Shown here in pieces: positions 1-5,581 of a stretch of 6,771 nt of DNA (positions are counted from its first letter, which is position 1; the number at the start of each line of letters is the position of its first letter). Both the position numbers and the translations under genes were made by a program. The DNA is from Pseudaestuariivita sp. Lineage in GTDB: Bacteria; Pseudomonadota; Alphaproteobacteria; Rhodobacterales; Rhodobacteraceae. The stretch covers positions 1 through 6,771 of the forward strand of contig JAHDCH010000143.1 in NCBI GenBank assembly GCA_020629995.1, in the 5' to 3' direction. Below the pieces are notes generated by a model, which did no database searches, was not told where the DNA came from, and saw nothing but the letters and a program-made list of their open reading frames with translations.

Positions 1-659
1 GATGCGGTCAGGAAACCGGGCAGGGCAGCGGGTGCGCTGTCGCCTGTATCCTCCGCCGTGTCCGCATCCTCGGCCGGCGGTTCGTTGTCGGTGATCTCCG
101 GGTCTTTGGCCAGAGCATTGGTCAGGAAGGACGGAAGCTCAGCACCCGGTGTTTCCTCATCGCTTTGCGGGCCTTCTTCGGCAGTCTGCGGGGTGTCGCT
201 TTCGGCGGTGGCCGGATCATCCTTTGCCTCGGCTTCCGTGTCTTCAGGTGGTGTATCCTGCACGAGCTTTTCGCTGGAAGTATTTGGCGTCTCTGGCTTT
301 TTCGGGGTGAACGGCAGGACAGAAGCCGTGCTGGCCGGTGTTTCGACCTCGATCGAGGGAGCCAGATCCTCGGCCGTGTCGTCCGGCAGTGTCTCGAGCG
401 TGCCGGCCACGTATTTCACACCTTTTTCGCGCAGGATCTTCTGCACGCCTTTGATCGTGATGCCATCGTCATGCAGCAGCTTTTTGATCCCGCTCAGCAG
501 CGCGATGTCGGCGGGCCGGTAATACCGCCGACCGCCGGCACGCTTGACCGGTTTGATCTGGCTGAACTTGCTTTCCCAGAACCGCAGGACATGGGCCGGC
601 GTGTCGAGCGCTTCGGCCACTTCGCTGATCGTGCGGAATGCGTCTGCGGATTTGGCCAT
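1..659 (-). CDS. MerR-family transcriptional regulator with long acidic C-terminal tail (3' end cut by window edge)
   Basis: This is a DNA-binding regulator of the MerR type. The start is ATG at 659 and 219 codons are visible before the left edge, with no stop, so the C-terminus is missing. Residues about 8-75 form the winged helix-turn-helix: [11 protein letters not shown] (8-18), VLRFWESKF (24-32), then [21 protein letters not shown] (42-62), the usual MerR wing and second-helix pattern. Residues 66-85 ([20 protein letters not shown]) complete the domain. From about residue 90 the protein is low complexity, rich in E, D, T, P and A, with two LPxFLT motifs (175-180 and 213-218). No cysteine or other metal-sensing site is visible, so the effector is unknown. 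The gene starts 6 nt after the ihfA stop with only a weak ribosome site, so co-transcription and perhaps translational coupling with ihfA are likely. A MerR gene directly after ihfA is a familiar alphaproteobacterial arrangement; its targets are not known to me. Confidence 0.9.
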   Translation of the reverse strand, partial: MAKSADAFRTISEVAEALDTPAHVLRFWESKFSQIKPVKRAGGRRYYRPADIALLSGIKKLLHDDGITIKGVQKILREKGVKYVAGTLETLPDDTAEDLAPSIEVETPASTASVLPFTPKKPETPNTSSEKLVQDTPPEDTEAEAKDDPATAESDTPQTAEEGPQSDEETPGAELPSFLTNALAKDPEITDNEPPAEDADTAEDTGDSAPAALPGFLTA

Positions 660-665
660 CTGCCG

Positions 666-968
666 TTACCGTTTGTTGCCAGCGGCAACGCGGTCTTTCA
701 TCAGGTGCGACGGGCGAAATGTCAGGACGCGGCGCGGGTTGATCGGTACTTCCTGACCGGTCTTGGGGTTGCGGCCCACTCGGGCGGCCTTGTCTCGGAT
801 CGAAAAGGTGCCGAAGGACGAAATCTTGACCTGTTCGCCGGCCACCAGCGCGTCCGACATATGCGCCAGAACGCTTTCGACCAGCTCTGCACTTTCGTTG
901 CGGCTGAGGCCCACCTCGCGAAAGACCGCTTCACTCAGGTCCATCCGCGTCAAAGTCTTGTTGGCCAT
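666..968 (-). CDS. ihfA: Integration host factor, alpha subunit
   Basis: IHF is a heterodimeric nucleoid protein (IhfA-IhfB) that binds specific sites and bends DNA sharply, acting in transcription, replication and recombination. The product is 100 residues, the normal family size (about 99 in E. coli). The DNABII signature is clear: [17 protein letters not shown] (44-60) followed by the beta-arm tip [12 protein letters not shown] (65-76), with Pro68 as the residue expected to intercalate into the minor groove. The opening [19 protein letters not shown] (5-23) and the short C-terminal helix fit the alpha subunit better than HU or IhfB; the position after fabH and before a merR gene agrees. 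An in-frame ATG exists at 1004, but 968 is preferred because it gives the family length and has a purine-rich ribosome site (GGGGGATGTG) just upstream. The partner ihfB is not in the window. Confidence 0.95.
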   Translation of the reverse strand: MANKTLTRMDLSEAVFREVGLSRNESAELVESVLAHMSDALVAGEQVKISSFGTFSIRDKAARVGRNPKTGQEVPINPRRVLTFRPSHLMKDRVAAGNKR

Positions 969-1003
969 CACATCCCCCGCCGGTTTGTCAGTTGTTTTGC
1001 GCA

Positions 1004-1032
1004 ACTTTGGGGCGTGAGCTTTTTCGAGTCAA
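1004..1032 (-). promoter_or_regulatory. Candidate sigma-70-type promoter for ihfA
   Basis: On the minus strand TTGACT (1032-1027, 5 of 6 to the -35 consensus) is followed after exactly 17 nt by CAAAGT (1009-1004, 3 of 6 to -10). Transcription would begin near 997, giving a leader of roughly 29 nt before the ihfA ATG at 968. The 131-nt gap after fabH is AT-richer than its surroundings and shows no obvious terminator, so read-through from fabH could add to this promoter. A perfect 8-bp palindrome, TTGCGCAA (997-1004), sits at the expected start site. The promoter is inferred from sequence only. Confidence 0.45.
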
Positions 1033-1045
1033 TATCAAGGGGTTG
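1033..1045 (+). promoter_or_regulatory. Candidate IHF binding site upstream of ihfA
   Basis: The plus strand reads TATCAAGGGGTTG, a perfect match to the IHF core consensus WATCAANNNNTTR. A run of five T (1020-1024) lies 8 bp to the 5' side of the core, where strong IHF sites carry an A/T-rich element. The site abuts the candidate -35 box of ihfA at 1027-1032. Autoregulation of IHF genes by IHF is known in E. coli; that it happens here is inference. Confidence 0.45.
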
Positions 1046-1099
1046 GAAACCTGTCTTGAGAAGCCTGCGCAAGAGAGGTTTTGCCGTGATCGTGGCGCG

Positions 1100-2071
1100 T
1101 TACCAGCGCAGTGCGACAGCGCCCCATGCCAGACCGCCGCCAATCGCTTCGGTCACGATCAGGTCGCCCTGTTTGATCTGACCATTTGCATGGGCGACCG
1201 ACATTGCCAGCGGGATCGACGCGGCAGATGTGTTGCCGTGGTCCTGGACGGTCACGACAACCTTGTCCATTGGCAGGCCCATCTTTTTGGCGGTGCCTTG
1301 AATGATGCGGATGTTGGCCTGGTGCGGCACGATCCAGTCAAGGTCCTCGGCCTGAAGCCCGGCTTTGCTCAGTGCGGCCTCGGCGGTTGCGGCCAGCTTG
1401 GCGACCGCGTGGCGGAACACCTGGTTGCCTTCCATGCGCAGAACGCCGGTTGTCTGGGTCGACACGCCGCCATCGACATACAGCAGATCGCGGTAACGCC
1501 CGTCCGAGTTGAGATCGGTCGCAAGGATGCCGCGGTCCTGCGGCGTGCCGTCTCCATCCTGTGCCTCGAGCACCAGCGCGCCCGCGCCATCGCCGAACAG
1601 CACGCAGGTCGTGCGGTCGGTCCAGTCCATGATGCGGCTGAAGGTTTCAGCACCGATCACCAGCACCCGATCCGCCTGGCCCGATACGATCAGCGCGTTG
1701 GCATTGGTCAGCGCATAGACAAAGCCCGCGCAGACCGCCTGCACGTCAAAGGCAAAGCCGCGCTCCATCCCGATCTTGGCCTGCACCATGGTTGCTGCCG
1801 ACGGAAAGGTCAGATCGGCGGTCGAGGTGGCCAGAACGATGGCGTCGATGTCATTTGCGGTCAGCCCGGCATTGGTCAGCGCAATGTCGCAGGCGCGGGC
1901 GGCCATGTCCGATGTTGTCTCGCCCTCGGCCGCAAAGTGCCGCCGTTCGATGCCGGTGCGGCCGCGAATCCATTCATCGGTCGTCTCGAGCGTCTTTTCG
2001 AATTCCGAGTTCGGAACAACACGTTCAGGCAGGTAATGCCCGACACCTCTGACCACTGCCCGCCGCATCAT
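1100..2071 (-). CDS. fabH: Beta-ketoacyl-ACP synthase III (initiating condensing enzyme)
   Basis: FabH condenses an acyl-CoA primer, usually acetyl-CoA, with malonyl-ACP to give acetoacetyl-ACP, the first step of type II fatty-acid synthesis in the cytoplasm. The 323-residue product has the family length. The catalytic triad is intact: Cys114 in DVQAVCAGF (109-117), His250 in VPHQAN (248-253) and Asn280 in DHGNTSAAS (277-285). [14 protein letters not shown] (31-44) is the usual N-terminal signature, and the glycine-rich GGGLAWGA (311-318) is near the C-terminus. The first ATG (2071) overlaps the plsX stop as ATGA, and a second ATG follows at once (2068). A GGGCGGGAC stretch just upstream can serve either, so the start is uncertain by one codon. 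The overlap implies translational coupling with plsX, which supplies the other arm of acyl-ACP use. Confidence 0.97.
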   Translation of the reverse strand: MMRRAVVRGVGHYLPERVVPNSEFEKTLETTDEWIRGRTGIERRHFAAEGETTSDMAARACDIALTNAGLTANDIDAIVLATSTADLTFPSAATMVQAKIGMERGFAFDVQAVCAGFVYALTNANALIVSGQADRVLVIGAETFSRIMDWTDRTTCVLFGDGAGALVLEAQDGDGTPQDRGILATDLNSDGRYRDLLYVDGGVSTQTTGVLRMEGNQVFRHAVAKLAATAEAALSKAGLQAEDLDWIVPHQANIRIIQGTAKKMGLPMDKVVVTVQDHGNTSAASIPLAMSVAHANGQIKQGDLIVTEAIGGGLAWGAVALRW

Positions 2072-3186
2072 GTCGTCCCGCCCGTTTTGGTGCTGTTGTT
2101 GTTGTCTGGATCCTGCCGTCCGGCCTGCGCAACGCGCGCCGCCAGGCGTTCGGTGAACCCGCTTTGCGCCAGCTCGAACGCCAGCTTGATTGCCGCTGAC
2201 ACGCCGGTGGCGTCCGCGGCGCCGTGGCTTTTGACCACCGTGCCGTTCAGCCCCAGGAACACGCCGCCATTGACGCGCCGCGGATCGATCCGCTGTTTCA
2301 GGCGGCGCAGCGATGTCAGGGCCAGCAGCGACGCCAGCCGCGACAGGGGCGTGTATTTGAACGCCTCGCGCAGGAAATCCCCGATCAGCGATGCTGTGCC
2401 TTCGCCGGTCTTCAGCGCGATATTGCCGGTAAAGCCATCGGTCACGATCACGTCGACGCGGTCGCCGGGGATGTCTCCGCCTTCGACAAAACCGACAAAG
2501 TCAAACTGGCCGCGATCCGCTTCGTTGCCGATCAGCTCGTGTGCGGCCTTCAGCTCGGCGCGGCCCTTGTGCTCTTCGGTGCCGACGTTCAGCAGGCCGA
2601 TGCGCGGGCGTGTCAGGCCCATGCCGTTGCGCGCATAACTGGCCCCCATCAGGGCGTATTGCAGCAAGTCGGCCTCGTCCGCCTTGATGTCGGCCCCGAC
2701 GTCCAGCATGATGTTGAACCCTTGGGGGTTGCGCGACGGCCAAAGCACCGCGATCGCGGGCCGGTTCACGCCGGGCAGCTTGCGCAGGCGCACCATGCTC
2801 ATCGCCATCAGCGCGCCGGTATTGCCGCAGGACACGGCCACCGTTGCCTCGCCCGCGCGGACCGAGTCGATCGCCGACCACATCGACGTCTCCTTGCCCG
2901 AGCGCAGCACCTGGCTGGGTTTGTCGTCCATCTGAACGACATCACGGGCGTCGCGGATCACCACGCGCCCGGTCAGGGATTTGCGCCGTTGGACGAGCCT
3001 GTCCAGCTCGGCCTCGGGACCATGAAGGATGAAATGCAGGTCGGGATTGATCTTGGCCGAGCGGGCCATGCCCGCCACAACCACGCCCGGTCCCTGGTCG
3101 CCGCCCATCGCGTCAATCGACAACACGATCCCGCCGGACCCTGCCAGCCCGGACCCGTTTCGGGGCTGATTGGGCGTGTCAGTCAT
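2068..3186 (-). CDS. plsX: Phosphate acyltransferase PlsX (acyl-ACP:phosphate transacylase)
   Basis: PlsX converts acyl-ACP and phosphate to acyl-phosphate, the acyl donor for PlsY in the first acylation of glycerol-3-phosphate, so it commits acyl chains to phospholipid. It is a peripheral membrane enzyme. The 372-residue product shows [12 protein letters not shown] (22-33), SCGNTGALM (119-127), LDVGAD (161-166), [10 protein letters not shown] (199-208), [14 protein letters not shown] (250-263) and [12 protein letters not shown] (311-322), all hallmarks of the family. About 20 residues precede the usual start of the conserved domain ([19 protein letters not shown]), and no good ribosome site precedes the ATG at 3186. 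An internal GTG at 3126, preceded by GGCGGG, is a possible alternative. The tail is polar and low complexity ([11 protein letters not shown]). The gene begins 24 nt after rpmF and overlaps fabH by 4 nt, so the three form one operon. Confidence 0.96.
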   Translation of the reverse strand: MTDTPNQPRNGSGLAGSGGIVLSIDAMGGDQGPGVVVAGMARSAKINPDLHFILHGPEAELDRLVQRRKSLTGRVVIRDARDVVQMDDKPSQVLRSGKETSMWSAIDSVRAGEATVAVSCGNTGALMAMSMVRLRKLPGVNRPAIAVLWPSRNPQGFNIMLDVGADIKADEADLLQYALMGASYARNGMGLTRPRIGLLNVGTEEHKGRAELKAAHELIGNEADRGQFDFVGFVEGGDIPGDRVDVIVTDGFTGNIALKTGEGTASLIGDFLREAFKYTPLSRLASLLALTSLRRLKQRIDPRRVNGGVFLGLNGTVVKSHGAADATGVSAAIKLAFELAQSGFTERLAARVAQAGRQDPDNNNSTKTGGTT

Positions 3187-3210
3187 GCGGACAGGGCGTC
3201 AGACGTGGGC

Positions 3211-3417
3211 TTATGCCGCGTCTTCGTCCAGATCGATCTCGTCGACCATCGCGACCACTTCGCGCTCGCGGTAGTGACCGCACGAGGGGCACACGTGGTG
3301 CGGGCGCTTCATCTCGCCGCAATTGTCGCATTCGTTCGGGTTCGCGGCGCTCAGCGCGTCATGCGCACGACGGTTGTTGCGGCGCGATTTCGAAACCTTG
3401 TTCTGCTGGACAGCCAT
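3211..3417 (-). CDS. rpmF: 50S ribosomal protein bL32 (zinc-binding form)
   Basis: bL32 is a small protein of the large ribosomal subunit. The 68-residue product has the typical basic N-terminus [20 protein letters not shown] and a four-cysteine zinc ribbon with Cys30, Cys33, Cys43 and Cys46 (CDNC and CPSC pairs), so it is the cysteine-bearing form, not the cysteine-free form that some bacteria use when zinc is short. The C-terminus is acidic ([10 protein letters not shown]), as is common in alphaproteobacteria. GAGG lies 3 nt before the ATG, with AGGT a little further out. Placement before plsX-fabH is widely conserved in Proteobacteria and links ribosome supply with membrane lipid synthesis. 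Confidence 0.97.
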   Translation of the reverse strand: MAVQQNKVSKSRRNNRRAHDALSAANPNECDNCGEMKRPHHVCPSCGHYREREVVAMVDEIDLDEDAA

Positions 3418-3444
3418 GTCCTCAACCTATCTTTCCAGGGGCGC

Positions 3445-3459
3445 GCGCCGTATCGGCGC
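3445..3459 (-). promoter_or_regulatory. Small hairpin in the rpmF leader
   Basis: GCGCCG and CGGCGC pair perfectly around a 3-nt loop (3451-3453), giving a 6-bp all-GC stem in the presumed rpmF leader, 27 nt before the start codon. It has no T-run after it, so it is not a typical terminator. A role in mRNA stability or ribosomal-protein feedback is possible but unproven; a chance stem is also plausible in DNA this GC-rich. Confidence 0.3.
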
Positions 3460-3522
3460 AAAAGCCCGTTTCGAGGGGCAGCACAACACAAGGTGCGGCC
3501 CGCGATGTTCCGTGTCCGCGGC

Positions 3523-3551
3523 TCTTAATTCGGAACGCCCGCGCGGGGCAA
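3523..3551 (-). promoter_or_regulatory. Candidate promoter for rpmF-plsX-fabH
   Basis: On the minus strand TTGCCC (3551-3546, 4 of 6 to -35) is followed after 17 nt by TTAAGA (3528-3523, a poor -10). The leader would be about 100 nt. The spacer and -35 overlap a perfect 10-bp palindrome CCCGCGCGGG (3538-3547), and an inverted repeat GTTCCG/CGGAAC (3507-3512 and 3531-3536) brackets the -10. The rest of the 3418-3622 gap holds the leader hairpin and the hairpin after the DUF177 gene; I see no small gene in it. Confidence 0.3.
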
Positions 3552-3597
3552 GCGCTATTTGCCACGAAGAGGTGAAAATACGCGAAATTCCAACGCT

Positions 3598-3622
3598 CGC
3601 AAGCCCCGGGCTTGCGCCGGGG
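3598..3622 (-). terminator. GC-rich hairpin after the DUF177 gene, possible terminator or attenuator
   Basis: Positions 3598-3616 form a perfect inverted repeat of 9-nt arms around one base (CGCAAGCCC and its complement), which can fold as 8 bp with a 3-nt loop. A competing stem, CCCCGG (3604-3609) with CCGGGG (3617-3622), begins directly after the TGA at 3625-3623. On the minus strand the following sequence is AGCGTTGGAATTT, with no proper T-tract, so intrinsic termination would be weak. The position between the DUF177 stop and rpmF fits a partial terminator. Confidence 0.45.
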
Positions 3623-4186
3623 TCAGCTGTCCTTGCCCAACTTGCCTTTCAGCGCGGCCAGCCCCGCAAAGGGACGGGCGTCTTCGTCGCGCATGGGCGT
3701 GACGCCCGGAGCAGCAAACACCGTCTCGGCCGGCTCGGCTCCGTCCTTGCGCGGATAGGCTGGCAAATGCAGGCTCAGCGCCTCGGCCAGCAGCGCAATC
3801 AGGTCGATCTCTTCGGGCAGCGGCTCGAGAGTGTCATCCTCGGGCATTTCAATCTCTGCGCCCTCGGGCACGGCAAAATTTGCGCTGTAAAGCCGTTCGA
3901 TATCCGCCTCGACCCGGGTCGAGACCGGATCGAGCGTCACGACGCAAGGCTGAACAACCGTCGCGCCCAGACGGGCGCGCAGGCGAAAGTTGCGGGCGCC
4001 CACCGGTTCGATCTTGCCCGTCAGCGAAACCTTGCGCAGCCCCTCGAGGTCCAATTCGTCCTTCAGCGCTTGCGCTGTTTCGGGCAACGGGCGCACGTCA
4101 AAACGGGTGTCGCGGCGGTTTGGCAGGTCGGCTACCCGCAGCACAAAGGCCGGGTCGCGCATCGGATCGGGCAGGGCGGAGGGCAT
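3623..4186 (-). CDS. YceD/DUF177-family protein (rRNA/ribosome-associated)
   Basis: The family is found next to rpmF in many bacteria and YceD has been linked to 23S rRNA accumulation; its biochemical activity is not settled. The product is 187 residues from ATG at 4186. Family features are the single Cys81 in VVQPCVVTLDPV (77-88), the acidic middle (PEDDTLEPLPEEIDL, about 115-129), the helix LIALLAEALSLHLPAYP (129-145) and the terminal motif RPFAGLAALKGKL (171-183). The N-terminal about 60 residues hold the strand-rich part with LRKVSLTGKIEPV. The start is uncertain: AAGGA (4202-4198) is 11 nt from the ATG but only 5 nt from an in-frame TTG at 4192, which would add two residues. The gene is divergent from bamE and separated from rpmF by 205 nt including a hairpin, so it may be partly uncoupled from rpmF-plsX-fabH. 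Confidence 0.88.
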   Translation of the reverse strand: MPSALPDPMRDPAFVLRVADLPNRRDTRFDVRPLPETAQALKDELDLEGLRKVSLTGKIEPVGARNFRLRARLGATVVQPCVVTLDPVSTRVEADIERLYSANFAVPEGAEIEMPEDDTLEPLPEEIDLIALLAEALSLHLPAYPRKDGAEPAETVFAAPGVTPMRDEDARPFAGLAALKGKLGKDS

Positions 4187-4205
4187 GGGCAAAAGCGTCC
4201 TTGGC

Positions 4206-4234
4206 TTGATCGGAGGTCCATCCTTTAGTAATGC
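4206..4234 (+). promoter_or_regulatory. Candidate promoter for bamE
   Basis: TTGATC (4206-4211) is followed after 17 nt by TAATGC (4229-4234). The -35 matches 4 of 6 and the -10 is weak. The start site would lie near 4241, leaving a leader of about 33 nt that holds a good ribosome site, GAGGG (4264-4268), 5 nt before the ATG. Confidence 0.3.
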
Positions 4235-4263
4235 GGGTTAAAAGGCGCTTGCCGCCGTGACAA
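4235..4263 (-). promoter_or_regulatory. Candidate promoter for the DUF177 gene
   Basis: On the minus strand TTGTCA (4263-4258, 5 of 6 to -35) is followed after 17 nt by TAACCC (4240-4235, weak -10). The start site would lie near 4228. It would sit back to back with the candidate bamE promoter, so the two could compete for polymerase. Confidence 0.3.
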
Positions 4264-4273
4264 GAGGGCAGAC

Positions 4274-4735
4274 ATGCCGGGCACACTCTCAGCTTTGCGG
4301 ATCGCGGTCTTTGTGGCCGCTCTTGCAGCAACGGGCGCCTGTACCGCTCAGTTCCGCAATCATGGCTATATTCCTCCGGAAGACGAGCTGAGCCAAATCG
4401 TTGTGGGTATCGATACGCGCGATACCGTGGCGGATGTGATCGGCACACCAACCGCGTCAGGTGTCCTGAACGAGTCGGGCTATTATTACATCCGGTCCCG
4501 GGTGCGCACTTTTGGCGCCACACGGCCGCAGGTGATCGAACGGCAAGTGCTGGCGATCAGCTTTGATTCGGCAGGCGTGGTGACCAATTTGGAGCGTTTT
4601 GGTCTGGAAGACGGGCAGGCGGTGCCGCTGGCGCGGCGTGTCACAACGTCAAACACGGCGGATATCAGCTTTATCCGCCGCCTTCTCAGCAACATCGGCA
4701 ACTTCAATGCGGGCGACCTGCTGGGTGGTGGCTGA
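4274..4735 (+). CDS. bamE: Outer membrane protein assembly factor BamE (SmpA/OmlA lipoprotein)
   Basis: BamE is a lipoprotein of the BAM complex, which folds and inserts beta-barrel proteins into the outer membrane. The 153-residue product starts with a lipoprotein signal: a short N-region, a hydrophobic stretch about 8-20 (LRIAVFVAALAAT) and a lipobox-like TGAC ending at Cys23, the predicted acylated residue. The BamE domain follows: HGYIPPEDELSQIVVGIDTRDTV (30-52), DVIGTPTASG (54-63), YYYIRSRV (70-77) and VIERQVLAISFDSAGVVTNLERF (87-109). The protein is longer than E. coli BamE (about 113 residues) because of a tail, SNTADISFIRRLLSNIGNFNAG (126-147), which I recall as normal in alphaproteobacteria. 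It is preceded by GAGGG at a good distance. Only 36 nt, without a terminator, separate it from olsB, so the two are probably co-transcribed. Confidence 0.92.
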   Translation: MPGTLSALRIAVFVAALAATGACTAQFRNHGYIPPEDELSQIVVGIDTRDTVADVIGTPTASGVLNESGYYYIRSRVRTFGATRPQVIERQVLAISFDSAGVVTNLERFGLEDGQAVPLARRVTTSNTADISFIRRLLSNIGNFNAGDLLGGG

Positions 4736-4771
4736 GGCCGCGGGCGTCAGTCGGCTGGCGGAGACGCGCGC

Positions 4772-5512
4772 GTGATCTCCCTGACCAAAGGGCGCTATGC
4801 GGCACGGCAGGCCGATGGCCCGGCAGATGTGGCCGCCGCGCAGGCCCTGCGGCGTCAGTGCTTTTCACCGGGATCGCACCCCGGAGCGTTGGATGCCGAT
4901 GCCTTTGACGCCGAATGCCTGCACATTCTGATCGAGGACACCCGCACCGGCGCTCTTGTGGGCTGCTTTCGCATGTTGCCGCTGGCTGGCGGTGCCGAAA
5001 TCGGGCGCAGCTACTCGGCGCAATATTACGAACTGTCGGGGCTGGCCGGATTTGATGGGCCGATCCTCGAACTGGGGCGGTTCTGTATCCACCCGGATGC
5101 GCCAGGTGCGGATGTGCTGCGTGTGGCCTGGGGCGCGCTGACCCGATTCGTCGATGCCACGGGGACCGAACTGATGTTTGGCTGTGCCTCGTTCGAAGGG
5201 ACGGATGCCGGACGCTATCACGATGCCTTTGCCATGCTGCGCGACAGGCACCTCGCGCCGCGTCGCTGGTTGCCGCGGGTCAAGGCGCCGCAGGTCTTTC
5301 GCTTTGCGTCTCGGTTGCGCCGTGCCCCCGATGCCAAGCGCGCCATGCTGACAATGCCGCCACTGTTGCGGACCTATTTGACGATGGGCGGATGGGTCAG
5401 CGACCACGCGGTTGTGGACGCGCAGATGAACACGCTGCATGTCTTTACCGGGGTCGAGATCGGACGGATCCCGCCCGCCCGCAAACGCCTGCTGCGCGCA
5501 GTGGCGGGCTGA
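4772..5512 (+). CDS. olsB: L-ornithine N-alpha-acyltransferase OlsB (GNAT/autoinducer-synthase-like fold)
   Basis: OlsB transfers a 3-hydroxyacyl chain from ACP to the alpha-amino group of ornithine, giving lyso-ornithine lipid, which OlsA then acylates to ornithine lipid, a phosphorus-free membrane lipid. The 246-residue product has the family layout: AAAQALRRQCF (21-31), the acidic DADAFDAECLHILIED (41-56), ALVGCFRML (61-69), EIGRSYSAQYYELSGL (76-91), ILELGRFCIHPD (98-109) and LMFGCASFEGTD (134-145), a strong family signature. The start is GTG at 4772, with GGAG (4760-4763) 8 nt upstream. It lies 36 nt after bamE. No olsA follows; the next gene is an ABC-F protein, so the partner must be elsewhere. 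A generic acyl-ACP acyltransferase of the same fold is the main alternative. Confidence 0.87.
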   Translation: MISLTKGRYAARQADGPADVAAAQALRRQCFSPGSHPGALDADAFDAECLHILIEDTRTGALVGCFRMLPLAGGAEIGRSYSAQYYELSGLAGFDGPILELGRFCIHPDAPGADVLRVAWGALTRFVDATGTELMFGCASFEGTDAGRYHDAFAMLRDRHLAPRRWLPRVKAPQVFRFASRLRRAPDAKRAMLTMPPLLRTYLTMGGWVSDHAVVDAQMNTLHVFTGVEIGRIPPARKRLLRAVAG

Positions 5513-5527
5513 GGGATTTTCCATATT

Positions 5528-5533
5528 TATAAA
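5528..5533 (+). promoter_or_regulatory. Possible -10 element in the AT-rich olsB-uup gap
   Basis: The 69-nt gap (5513-5581) contains a marked AT-rich run (about 5516-5545). TATAAA at 5528-5533 matches 5 of 6 positions of the -10 consensus, but no -35 box is visible 16-18 nt upstream. It may mark a separate promoter for the ABC-F gene, with a leader of about 40 nt. No terminator hairpin follows olsB. Confidence 0.25.
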
Positions 5534-5581
5534 GAGAAGAAGCTGCTTGAGATTTGTCAGGCGCAGCGCTAGCAGGCTGGC

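Noticed and set aside
1054..1072. CTTG...CAAG inverted arms after fabH, considered as a terminator
   Set aside because: Only 4 bp pair around an 11-nt loop and there is no T-tract, so read-through into ihfA is more likely.
165..1181. Plus-strand open frame of 338 codons antisense to merR and ihfA
   Set aside because: It crosses two genes and the ihfA promoter gap and has no domain or ribosome site; it is a GC-driven shadow.
2091..2105. GTT-rich triplet run near the plsX 3' end, considered as a microsatellite
   Set aside because: It is only a few units encoding Asn-Asn-Asn in a polar C-terminal tail, too short to be a meaningful repeat.
992..2638. Plus-strand open frame of 548 codons across fabH and plsX
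   Set aside because: It lies antisense to two clear enzymes with intact catalytic motifs, and its translation is rich in His, Arg, Gln and Ala without any recognisable domain, as expected from the complement of GC-rich coding DNA.
2224..3528. Plus-strand open frame of 434 codons antisense to plsX and rpmF
   Set aside because: It is a shadow frame with His/Arg/Ala-rich composition and no motif; plsX and rpmF explain the region.
3323..4228. Plus-strand open frame of 301 codons antisense to rpmF and DUF177
   Set aside because: It spans an intergenic hairpin region and two recognisable minus-strand genes, and shows no family features.
4224..4241. Possible CtrA site (TTAA-N7-TTAA) between DUF177 and bamE
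   Set aside because: TTAACC is present on the minus strand, but the second half at the right spacing reads TACT, so only a half-site exists.
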